A DNA stretch of 64,000 nucleotides from Iris pallida (taxonomy: Eukaryota; Streptophyta; Magnoliopsida; Asparagales; Iridaceae): contig JANAVB010044017.1 of the NCBI GenBank assembly GCA_029216955.1, positions 818,498-882,497 on the forward strand, given 5' to 3'. A model generated the notes under the pieces. It searched no databases. It was not told where the DNA came from and was given only the letters and a program-made list of their open reading frames with translations. Position numbers and translations under genes: made by a program. Positions 53,469 to 64,000 of this stretch are shown here, piece after piece (position 1 is the first letter of the stretch; every line of letters starts with the position of its first letter).

Positions 53469-56400
53469 TGTAACTCCCTTATATTTTACTATATATTATT
53501 CTGATTTTTATTTAGAGATTAATTTTTGATGTACATAAATATATTGGATGCATGTATGTGTATTCGATATGTATTGCAACTACCATAACTATTATTAAGC
53601 ATATTTCACTAGAATTACTTAAGGTATATTGAGAATGGATATATATATTTTCATACATAAATACTTGGCATATTTATTAAATAGAAATAGATATAAGGGT
53701 ATCTCAGTATTGATAAAGGGTAACATACTTCATATTATTTTAGATTTTATACAAAATAAAAACATATGACAACAAAATTTCATTTTTATTTTAGATTTTG
53801 TTTGATATTTATAATTAGAAAAAATATGTTTAGATTATTTGGATTCTATTTTTTTAGATTTTAGAAAAATTTAGAATTTATATAAGAACATTTTACTAAT
53901 TTTATCTACATATATAGTTCAACTAGTTTAAAAAAACCAATATGAACAGTAACTAAAGTTACTGTTCATCCACCCCTTTCCCCCGAGACAGAGCATGCTT
54001 TGCATAAGAAAAAAAAGAAGAAGAAAATAAGAGGGAAGATTTCGAATCTCAATCATTATTTAACCAAAAATTTACCAATTAAATTTCAAACCCGCCCTTA
54101 TTAAATTCTCTACAAGATTTGATCAAAAGCCTATACAAATCTTACTTCAATCATTACTTCGATTAGAAATCGATTTGAATTAAAACCTAGTTTATATGGA
54201 TTGAAACATAGAAATTGAATCTTCCTTCCCACAACCGATCACCCCTCCTGTTAGGTTCTCTCAAACTCCCGACGTCCGTGAACCACCCGCACAGTCGCCT
54301 ACGACGGTGCAGCAGTAGAACGGCCCGTCGCATCCCTGCGCGTACGGTAGTAGCATCTGTCACCGCAAATAACAACATAACAGCATCAATGGTTATGGTC
54401 CCGACTTTCAGGTATGTTTTCTCCTCCCTCTTATGATCGTTTTTCAAACCGATTTGTTCATTGTGATCACAACCTATACGTCTTCAACCCCTATCATTTA
54501 GTTTAAATATTTTAAAATAGATTTAATCGATAGAAAAATAGGGTTAAAGTTTTCAAAAAATTTAGTTTCTCTCGAAAAATAGAACACGGAGAGTAGTGCC
54601 TAAACCCTAACTTGGAAGACAGATTTATGTCGAACCAGTGACCAAATTGAAAAACCTCCTGAACAAACTTACAAACAACCTATACGAGATTAAAATGCCA
54701 CTGTTATTTTAAATGTTAGTCTATTATATGCTAGTTAAATCAGTAAAAACCAATTTTTAAAACAACCAAATTATAGAAAAAAAATTTCGATACAACGTGC
54801 GCTCCGACAAACTAGGCGACGTGGTCACGAACCGAAAGCATCAATAGGTGGGTATCAACTTCGCGGATGTGTAGGATTCGACGGAACTTGATTTTGTTGT
54901 GTGTGCCCGACAAAATCAAGGCATATCGATCGAGATACCCCGTATCGGCTCCTTTGCAAAATAGTCCATCACTTCGTGCACATTCGTCATCTTGATACAA
55001 AACTTGCTTCATTTGGACCGTATCATTTTTTTGTCATGTGTGCCAAGTTTGGTCTAATTCTAAGAAGGTCGACCGAAACACTATTTTGGCGGGCCCTTGA
55101 CTGATCTAACGGACAAATTTGTGCACGGCCCACTGGAATCAAACTTTGGACATACGGTTGGATTTATATCGTCAAACCAGATCTGCAGACATATAGTTTG
55201 ATGACTTTAGGGACCGTAGGTACTGGCATATTTTTTGGTGTAAAGCGGGTCCAACGACGGACATTATTTTGATCATAAATTACAATTTTGCCCTTATATC
55301 CAGAATTGGACTTTTGGGTAGGCATTTTAGACATTTCTTTTATATCAAAAATATTTGTGATGTTTATTTCAGCATCCGAGGACGTTCGTGGAAGTTGGCT
55401 TTTGTTGCTTCTCTATTCTGACGATTCGAGTTGTTGGACGTTGCCATTCTACACATTACCTCCAAGCCAGGTACCTTGCCACTATATTTTGATTATTTAC
55501 TGTCATTTAGCATGCTTATTTAGTGTTATTACTTCTTTACTTATTGTTATTTTACTGTCTTCATTTATTTTATGCAAATAACTATTTAGTCATGTTCCTA
55601 CTACTTCTGTTATTACACATCGACTTATAGTTAAGTTGACTACCCTATGTTGTGATGCATTTATTGGCCTTGACACATGTGATACACATGTCACGAGTTG
55701 CATATAGGTCTCGCACTTGCATAGTCGACTGGCCATCGATGCGTAAGGACGTTCGTTAGGCTATAACTACTAAATAGGATTGCATAATAGAGACTAGTAG
55801 TTACTAGAGTTAGGACATTGGGTGGAGAGAATACTCTTGGACGTTGACCTCCACCCTATCTATCAAAGACTCGCTCGCTACTGAGGAACGATAGGTAGAC
55901 TATATGTTATAGAGTCACGACTGAGGAATGGTATATAAATGACATACTATAAACTCGCGACTAGGGAGTGGAATATTGGTTTAAACTCGCTACTAAGGCA
56001 CTTTTATCTTGACTTGACTTGAAGATTATGCGACCATGCACTATTTTTATTGTATTACACCTAGAGTGGTTAGGTGACCATTATCCGTTAGGTATAGGTA
56101 CTTTTGGTTTATGTACTTATGCCTGACCGTGACTTGGAATAGTATTTTGTCACGGACTAGTTTGTCACATCTTGTCCTTGTTTGGTTGTAGGTGTGGCTC
56201 ACTGCTTCGATGATAAGGTACTGAACTATGTTTTGGTCCGAATTATTATTGAACAATTTATATTCAGTTTATATGCCATGTTCTTCCTGTATCTTGTTAC
56301 GTCCCTCTGAGGACTTGGTGATTCCTTCTGGTGTGTGTTCTTGACTTTTCGTAGGTGTTATAGCGAAGACCGCAGTCTTCTTTATTCTTTCGAAGATGGT

Positions 56401-56630
56401 TGCACTTGGATCATCCAAGCTACTCTTGTCAAATCATTTCTTTCTTTATGTATTATTTCTCCTTTTAGTTGGAAGTGGATTTGTCTCCGCCCAACATCAT
56501 GTACAAAAAAAATTTCTTACTTAACTCTATAAATGTTTAATCTTTATTTGTGGATGATATTAGTTGTCATAGTTTTAATTTATTTTACAGCTTACTTATA
56601 TTTATTATACGACTGACATGTCTACGTACC
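53469..56630 (+). repeat. gypsy C 3' LTR, truncated
   Basis: Starts TGTAACTCCCTTATATTTTA. It follows 47347-50524 in order, with scattered substitutions, until CTACGTACC at 56630; the last ~33 bases of the LTR are missing. The antisense ORF of the core is interrupted here. Confidence 0.88.
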
Positions 56631-58930
56631 ATTTCCAAAAACATTCATTCGAATGAGACAACATAAATTATAAATTTTAACAAATATTTGAAATATCTCT
56701 TTTGAATAATTAAAATATCTCATTCCAAATTGTACATAATATCACCATCTTAATTATATATTTTTCAAAAATATTCGAATATATGTATATATACATCTTT
56801 AATGTTTTCATTTTCAAGGCACCCTGAAAACATTCTATTTGCTTCATAAATACAAAACTGTTGACATCCCTTCAAAACTGTCAACACATACAACCCTAAA
56901 AACGATCAAAGGGAGAAACTTAAGAATCCTCAATTCTACAACCTACAAATAGAGGTACAATAAAATGTTGTAATCTTCAGCACCAAAATTCGTTCAAATA
57001 CCACAAAAGACGACATGCAAAGTTACGTACCTAGATCGAACACCAAACTCACTGTAAGCCCTTTGAAAATCTAATTAGAATTATCTAACTTAATTAGTAA
57101 TTTAATATGATTATATTTGAATTTCTAAGTTATTAATGATTTCCCACTTTTATATTTTATTATCATATACACGTTACCGTGACTTTCAAATTAGATAAAC
57201 AAGACTAGTCATTTTCTCAAAACCAACTTCACATGCATGATCTACTTGAGACACTCTACACCATGACCTTCGTGTCCCACTCAGACACACCATCTTGTGC
57301 TTTATTTTTATCGCAGAACTTTCCTGACATTAGACCCAATCTTGATTCACCCTACGGAGTCACATTTATTTCCGAATCGAATTGGGGACACCATTTCGAC
57401 CCAAACTTATCAACCCAAGATATGGACACGATCCACATTGAGCCTACTACACACATGCCACTTGTGTCCTATTCAATTGAGTCCCTGCATGCTACTTATT
57501 TATCCGTGATTATAAATGACTAATTTAAGCCATTTAATTCACCAAGACCAAATATGCCCGATTCGACTAAATTAGACTCAACCCAAACACCATGCCATCC
57601 CACTTATAAATACCTACACATACAACACCAATGCATCCCTACAAAACACCAACACACAATACTATTTACCATAATCCCAATTGACCAACTCTTAATGCCA
57701 ATTTAGGGAGAGATCCTCTAATTAAATCCCTTCAAACTCCCTTCATGCCAATTAGCCTCTTTTAGCCATGCACAAAGATCCTTGGAGAAAGTTTCCTATG
57801 ACTCAAATAACCTATTGGCCAATCATCACACAACAACACAAACCCACCTTCTCAAAAAGCTTACACAACTCACACTTTCTCTCTCTTCCTAGGAAACACC
57901 CACAACTTCCTCTCTCTCTTCCTAAATTATTTAGCCGACCCCCCTTCCTTATCACTATTTCATTTTCTTATCTTCTTCATTCAATATCATATTCTCCATC
58001 TCCTTATCTCTCCATAGCCATGACCGACTGTACCCTCCTCTAACCCTAACAGCTTCACCATCATCTCTATTACCATCATCCTCATCTTCATCTTCTTCTC
58101 CTCTTCCTAAACAGAGCAGCACCCGAGCCCAAGTCGAGTAGCATGCTGCTGCTGTCGTCGTCGCACTTACTACTTGCACCATCTAGGCCACCATGCCACC
58201 TCCCTACCTGCGATGGCACCCCCTCACTACAAAGAACAGCAGCAGCCGCATGCTACTGCTGGTGCAGCGCTGTGCGCGAGCACTGCCAAGTCGGCCACCG
58301 CCGACCGCCCGCTAGGCCGATGACCTCCAGGCAGCGAGGCGCTCCTTTCCGAGCGACTTCCTAACTCTTCGAAGTCGTACGCGCGCATTTCCGACATGTG
58401 ACGGCTTTCTGACATCTCCGCCTCAACGAAGCGTACCCCCGTCGCGTCGTCAACCCACTCCAGCGTGCCTTCGGTATCATCACGCGTGTACGTCAGAGGT
58501 GACCTTCTTCTTCCTTCTTGTATGTTCACCTCTTTATTCATGTATTTGATTGCCATGGTTTGTGAACTTGAGTATGGTTTGAGAACTTGGCGAGCAAGTT
58601 CATTCATATAGAGCTTGTCCCATGTCCTTCACTTCACAGCATGTCTAACTCTCATTCCCTCCTTTTCGAATGTAACATCATCTTTCCTTTCATTGTTCCC
58701 ATGCATACACATAAATGGCAGTAGGTTCATGGCAACATATCAATAATTTAGCTTTGTTATTTGCTAAATCTTCCTTTGTATTTCCTTTTGTATACATATA
58801 TTCCTTCGCGTGAAATATAACACTAGGAGATTCTTGTTAATGCACAATAGGGGATGCCATATTTCCTTCATTTACATGCACCATATTTTCATTGCTAATA
58901 TGTATATATGTTCCTTATATATATATATAT

Positions 58931-58936
58931 GTGTGT

Positions 58937-59004
<68 letters not shown>

Positions 59005-59094
59005 AACCCGTATGTACATTAACTTGTATATATATATTCCTATATATATTTTTATATATATGTTTCTGTATATAATACTTGTATATATAATTCC

Positions 59095-59168
<74 letters not shown>

Positions 59169-59208
59169 TTTTTATTTTTTTTATTTTTATATATATATAT
59201 ATATATAG

Positions 59209-59306
<98 letters not shown>

Positions 59307-59330
59307 CTATATATATTTTCATATATATTC

Positions 59331-59362
<32 letters not shown>

Positions 59363-59374
59363 AAAAAAAATATT

Positions 59375-59441
<67 letters not shown>

Positions 59442-59728
59442 CAATGGCTAAAGCCTTCATTGAAAGAACATAAGGGGGTTGGAACCGGGAGATAGCCCAA
59501 GTTCCTACAAAAAGGTGGGAGGACCCTAAAGAAAGATCCTATCGATTAGTGATTTTTTTTTGAAACCCAAAATTCGAAATTCAAACCGTTCCAAACGGTC
59601 ACACTGTCCGAAAAAAAGGGGGGGGACAGCTGTGGGCACGCAGCCCTATGGGCACACTGCCCAAAACGTGGTGCACTGCCCGATGAGGGCGCGCGTCTCG
59701 AGGGCCTCGGGCCCCCCGCGTACAGGCC

Positions 59729-59821
<93 letters not shown>

Positions 59822-59998
59822 TATGTATATATTTTCGTATATACATCTCCTTATATATAACTCTTATATATTCTCCCACATATATTCCCGTATATATAAC
59901 TTGTATATATATTCTTATATATATAATTTTCTATATAAATTTTCGTATATATAGCTTATATATATTTCTTTTCAGATACATACACCATAATTTAATTG

Positions 59999-60071
<73 letters not shown>

Positions 60072-60254
60072 CCTTAATATATATATATTTTTCCTTATAT
60101 ATATTTTCTAATATATATGTGCAACCTAAACATATATTCTTGTATATATATAACTTATATATATAACTTCCTTTATATTTATATGCAAACCATATACATT
60201 TCATATACTTTTCCTTATATAAAATATATATTTTTTTTTATATAAAATAAAAAA

Positions 60255-60314
<60 letters not shown>
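58931..60314. repeat. cluster of (GT)n and (AT)n microsatellites
   Basis: (GT)n 58931-59002; AT arrays about 59099-59155, 59208-59304, 59377-59436, 59729-59818, 60001-60070 and 60256-60314, with TTCC-TATATA interruptions arranged in both orientations. Tyr/Ile-repeat ORFs of up to 200 codons here are artefacts. Confidence 0.97.
59441..59728. other. non-repetitive island between AT arrays
   Basis: 288 bases of mixed, then GC-rich sequence lie between two long AT arrays. It contains a poly-G run (59612-59622) and three copies of a GGGCAC-(A/G)C-(T/A)GCCC-like unit (59633-59685). No gene is recognised. Confidence 0.5.
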
Positions 60315-60316
<2 letters not shown>

Positions 60317-62033
60317 TTTTCCTTGTGAGCATACATACACTAGGAGTCCCATATTCGCCATGAATATTGTATAAATTGAGTATAGTCAATCCTTACATTT
60401 TTGTCCCAACTCTCTTATGCTTACTATCTCCCTTAGTATATATATGTTTTCATGTACGTAAGTACGTATATACGTATATGCTATATTGCGTGTGTATAGT
60501 TATGAAATTATGAAATGTTCTCTTAGTGTATCGTAAGCCTCGATTGTGTATTGTAGGTCTCTCTGGCAACGTGATCGAGACAGGAGGGACCGGAGCATTG
60601 TTTGCGCACTACGGAGTTGCAGGCAAGTATATCTTGTCTCTTATTACTGTTTTCACATATACTTCTTTATGCTCTTGTTAGCGTGGACTTAGTTAGTTGA
60701 TTCCGGGAGTTGCCTCGGGCGTAGTCGATGATGGCATCGACACTTAGGATTACCTACTTGACTTAGCTCTAGGCGACGTACCCTTAGTTGTGGAGTTGTT
60801 ATTATAACTCCCTTGACTATGACACGTGTTACGATACGGCACCGAGTGAGATCAATTCATGGCACGTGCTGACGCTATTGACTGGCCATCAGTGTGAGTG
60901 GCACGTGTGACGGCACATATAGAGTTGTGATGGTTCTAGATAGCTAACTTTGCATTGAGATTGATGTTTGAGTCATGGATACAACTTGTACATTCTGGGC
61001 GGGGAAGACAACTAGTAGGCGTATGGGACAGACAGTTACATTATTCTAGCATCAAGGGGGACCCTGTTATGGGCATGGATACCCGGTTATGGGCCATACA
61101 AATACTAGGAGATACATCTGGCAGCGGCCACTAGCTGAGCGTTAGGTATGGTCGGAAAGTATACTAGTGCTTGTATGTTTACATCGGCTCGTGATCCGAC
61201 ATCGGCCCGTGACTCGATGCCATTTTCTTATATCCCACCCATACATTCCAAAGTTGTTTTCATATGCATTCACTTAGACTAGTTAGCACACCCCTATATG
61301 TTATATCAGTATTTACTTCATGGCATGTTCTTATTTGTATCTTGCTAAGTCTCCTGAAGACTTGGTTCATTTTCCGATCCCGACGAGCATCTATACTCGA
61401 CAATATATGGTTTTGGAGCTGAGGCGGGATACGTTGCAGAGGACTTCGAGGTGCTCCCTGAGGAGTTTTCTTGATTCATGATATATTGCTACTTTGGCTG
61501 AGATTTTGTTACCTAGTTAGTTGTTGTTATTAACTAGTTATCATTCATTTTCTGTATTTCCATTTCGATGTACTGTGGGATTATTTCCACCAGACTTGTA
61601 TTTCCATTCAGTTGTATTTAGATATTCATACTATTTTACTTTTATTTTAGTACTTTTCTTTATTATTTCTGTGGATGAGATTTAGATGCTTGCCTGTGTT
61701 GGTTAGTTACTTTTACAGCATAGTATGCCTAAGTGAGTCCATTAAATTGGACAGCTCACTCTAGGTCGTATCAGCTGGCCAGGTTACGTCATAATCCTAT
61801 ATATTTGGGAGTGGGGCATGACATGGTTTTAGTGGTGGCCCATGCAGGTCTCGTTTATCGTTTTGGTTACGTTACTGTACCGATTCGATCCTGCGATTAT
61901 GATCAGCGGTGTTAGGATCTCATCTATTTATTGATTATCGTCTTTGAACCTCAACTCGTATTCTATTATTAATTTTTATGCATCATGCTTCCTTCTGTCC
62001 CTTTTGTAATAGAATTTTGTCTCTTTTAGAGAG

Positions 62034-62817
62034 ATGCATTTGCGTAGTGGACGCACGGCTTATGGCGTTGCCCCAGCATCTGACACCGAGCCCAGCGACG
62101 ATAGGACTCCAGATCCTACATAGATCCAGACTCTTGGACGAGTTCAGATCGTTCTGATGATCCATCTATTCATGTAGAATTCGCACCACAGCCAGCATCG
62201 GTGCACCAGGAGGGCCATACGTCGCAAGCGCCGATACGACAGAGGAGAACCCTTTGCCTCCACCACCTCCCTTCCCTCCCCAGATGCCGCAAGAAGCGTA
62301 GCAGTAGCCGGTGCCGTATGCACCCAATCCTTTCCAGATGCCACAGGGAGCCTATCAGCAGCAGATGCCGCATGCACCCATTTTGCCCCAAATGCCACAG
62401 TCGGAGGGACAGCCCAAGATGTTCCAGATGATGATACAACAACAGTGGCAACAAACGGAGGTCAAGAGGCAGACTCTGATGACTGACTTAGAGAGGATGA
62501 CAACCCCAGCACATATACCACCACCAGCCCCAATGCCAGTTCAGCAGGTGGACAGCGTTTGCAGGTACCGCCAGATGGACCCAAAACCCTTTAAAGGAAA
62601 TAAAAGCCCGGAGGAGATATCAGATTGGATAGCTAGCACACAGAAGATCTTGGATGCTTCACAGCTACCTGGTGACTTGTGGATGACTACCGTAAGGAAT
62701 CAACTAGGGGATTGCCCATCATTGGTGGGATTCGAAGAAGCGTGAAGTCGGAAAGGACAAGACGTGGGAGCAGTTTCTTGCGTACTTTGAGACGAAGTAC
62801 TTTCCAGCTACCATCCG
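62034..62817 (+). pseudogene. gag: gypsy D gag, 5' part
   Basis: The ATG at 62034 starts MHLRSGRTAYGVAPASDTEP, a common plant gypsy Gag opening, but a TAG follows at 62121. After a Gln/Met/Pro-rich stretch (GAYQQQMPHAPILPQMPQ) one frame carries the retrotransposon Gag domain: YRQMDPKPFKGNKSPEEISD and WIASTQKILDASQLPGDL. A +1 change near 62707 moves to another frame with HHWWDSKKREV and TWEQFLAYFETKYFPATIR, the conserved WW and F--KY-P Gag positions. It is then cut by an LTR insertion at 62818; the ATCCG before it would be the target duplication. The rest lies beyond the window. Confidence 0.85.
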
Positions 62818-64000
62818 TGTCACGACCCGCACCCGTATTTCAGGATGCAAGTGCATGAGCAAGCCAGCTACGTATCGAGCGGACTCCAGCCCATCTCAAA
62901 TACGTAAATGCTTTCTGGACTATGGTATCACATGCCTAATCATGGCAAGGCAAATCTATATCTCAATCCACAATAAGAATATGAAACATGAATAAATACT
63001 ATGGGTCGTGGTCTGCAGCCCACTAGCATACATGTCCGATTAGACTCCAAGAATTAATATGAGTCTATAAAGTAAGCCAACAAGCAGAGTATATCATGAT
63101 AAGGAATGAAAGCACGAATGGATAATAAGCGTAATATCAATATACCTGGATCCTGTAAGTGTATCACAAGCATCTACCATCCTGATCTGCTAACTAACTC
63201 CAAGCAGTCGCTAAACCTGAAGAGATCATCAGGTCCTCAGGGGACATAGCAAGATACATAAAAATATGTCTATCTAGCAGTTTATCATGCACAAAAACAA
63301 ACAAGATATAAACAGAGAAAGAGACGGAATCACGACAAGTGACTACTGACCAAATGACAACTAACAAGTGACTATCAACAAATGACTACTGACAGGTGAC
63401 TATGAACATGGATACAAGAACAACCACACATGACTGAACTGCTGGATGAACGAGTGAACAAGAGTTCAATAGAAAACCAAACCCTCGTACCGAGTATGGA
63501 CTCACGGGTTTGAAACTAATCACTAACCTTCGTCCCGAGCGTGGACTCGCAGGTTAGTTCACGACAAACACCCTCGCCCCGAATGTGGACTCGCAGGTGC
63601 AAACAAATCACTAACCCTTGCCCCGAGTGTGGACTCGCGAGTTAGTTCAAGATAATCACCCTCGTCCCGTGTGTGGACTCTTTAGTGCAAATGGTCAACC
63701 CTCGTCCCAAGTGTGGACTCACGGGTTCAACAGTCAAGACAAACACCCTCCCCGAGTGTGGACTCATAGGTGAAGAAAACAAATCAAGAATAGCAGTTCA
63801 GTTTATATACTTGTAGACACGACTCAGTCAAGATACAGGAAAGGACAGTTCTAGCATGAACTATGATGTGAACAAGCCTGGTATAACTACACTATCGAGT
63901 CATGAAAGATGATATACAAGCAAGACAATAAACTGGTAAATGCGGTATTATGAAATCATATAAATCTATAGCAACTAAGGTAACTAAAGATAACATACTA
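62818..64000 (-). mobile_element. element E: LTR of the element-1 superfamily, runs off the window
   Basis: Starts TGTCACGACCCGCACCC, then 1.18 kb that follow the left end of element 1's LTR in order: the block at 62820-62980, AATACTATGGGTCGTGGTCT, TGCAGCCCACTA, AGAGATCATCAGGTCCTCAG and a minisatellite. It is more diverged from both element 1 LTRs than they are from each other, so it is a related subfamily. Minus orientation by analogy. The right end is outside the window. Confidence 0.88.
63480..63775. repeat. LTR minisatellite, seven units (element E)
   Basis: Seven copies of the CCGAGTGTGGACTC unit, starting near 63480, 63527, 63568, 63613, 63658, 63697 and 63743, with 40-46-base spacing. 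Homologous to the arrays at 2728 and 6862. Confidence 0.9.

Larger units (their letters stand above)
47347..56630 (+). mobile_element. gypsy C: decayed Ty3/gypsy-like element
   Basis: Two long direct repeats (47347-50557 and 53469-56630) flank 2.9 kb. Orientation is plus: the 3' LTR is preceded by TTTCGAGGACAAAATTTTT and GTTGGGTAGGA, the polypurine end of plant chromovirus-type elements, and starts TGTAACTCCC. The 5' LTR starts TATAACTCCG (TG decayed to TA). The 5' LTR is followed by GTGGTGGCATATGCAGG, like the primer-site end in element 1 and gypsy D. The 3' LTR stops about 33 bases short and the right target duplication is not visible. Confidence 0.85.
56631..61823 (+). repeat. gypsy D 5' LTR (left end uncertain)
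   Basis: Bases 57165-57500 match the solo LTR (17705-18035), and the right end GGGGCATGACA at 61813-61823 is like the shared LTR end CGGGTCGTGACA. It is followed by the GTGGTGGCCCATGCAGG primer-site block. The left end may be near 56811 (AAGGCACCCTGAA, like the solo LTR start GAGCACCCTGAA); 56631-56810 is AT-rich and unassigned. It includes a GC-rich island (about 58130-58480), large AT/GT microsatellites (58931-60314), and late LTR sequence (60540-61700) resembling gypsy C. Small ORFs inside are not convincing genes. Confidence 0.7.

Noticed and set aside
58892..59500. Long Tyr/Ile and Thr/His repeat ORFs (up to about 200 codons)
   Set aside because: They are translations of AT and GT microsatellites in all frames.
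63480..63775. Regularly spaced direct repeats that look like a CRISPR array
   Set aside because: The units are imperfect, the spacers are partly alike, and the same array lies in two other LTR copies of a plant retroelement; no cas genes.

Overview
This window is plant nuclear DNA made almost entirely of nested transposable elements. The evidence for a flowering plant is the element set: a Ty1/copia family with plant initiator-Met primer sites and a plant-type third ORF, CACTA (En/Spm) transposons with TnpD and TnpA genes, an Ac-like hAT remnant, an L1-type LINE with DUF4283 and CCHC domains, and Ty3/gypsy-like elements with 3-5 kb LTRs. I see no convincing single-copy host gene, tRNA or rRNA. 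It reads like an intergenic or pericentromeric block. All calls rest on reading motifs and comparing copies inside the window; no database search was possible.

Layout. 1-2124: flank with two or three weak minus-strand ORFs (coiled coil; acidic plus AT-hook) and two perfect palindromes. 2130-9875: non-autonomous LTR element on the minus strand, two ~3.6 kb LTRs around only 586 bp, flanked by GCGCT duplications. 9881-13016: L1-like LINE, ORF1 and ORF2 broken, reverse transcriptase cut off. 13111-35045: a decayed hAT transposase split by CACTA-1 (14407-34555, ACC duplications). CACTA-1 is itself split by copia A (15454-29415, GTATT/GTATC), whose third ORF is split by a solo gypsy LTR (17392-21663, GTTCC duplications). 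35046-47313: CACTA-2 with 16-bp perfect terminal repeats, split by copia B (36360-45872, CAACG duplications). 47347-56630: gypsy C with two ~3.2 kb LTRs and a decayed interior. About 56811-62817: gypsy D, long LTR plus the start of gag. 62818 to the end: another minus-strand LTR of the first element's type, inserted into that gag.

How the parts relate. Copia A and B are one Sirevirus-like family (about 9.5 kb, ~1.05 kb LTRs, gag with two zinc knuckles and a coiled coil, PR-IN-RT-RH, then a separate third ORF, then repeated polypurine tracts). Comparing them shows three shared features worth testing: a gag/pol join in the +1 frame at an identical position, an internal promoter upstream of the third ORF built from the same GAATTCGG-type motifs as the LTR promoter, and a 90-nt block conserved between pol and the third ORF. 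The third ORF is the only long intact coding sequence in the window (copia B, 431 aa).

The gypsy-type LTRs, although largely unlike each other, share a conserved core that carries an antisense ORF; in the solo LTR this core is expanded into four 158-bp tandem units. Relative ages follow from the nesting: hAT, then CACTA-1, then copia A, then the solo LTR.
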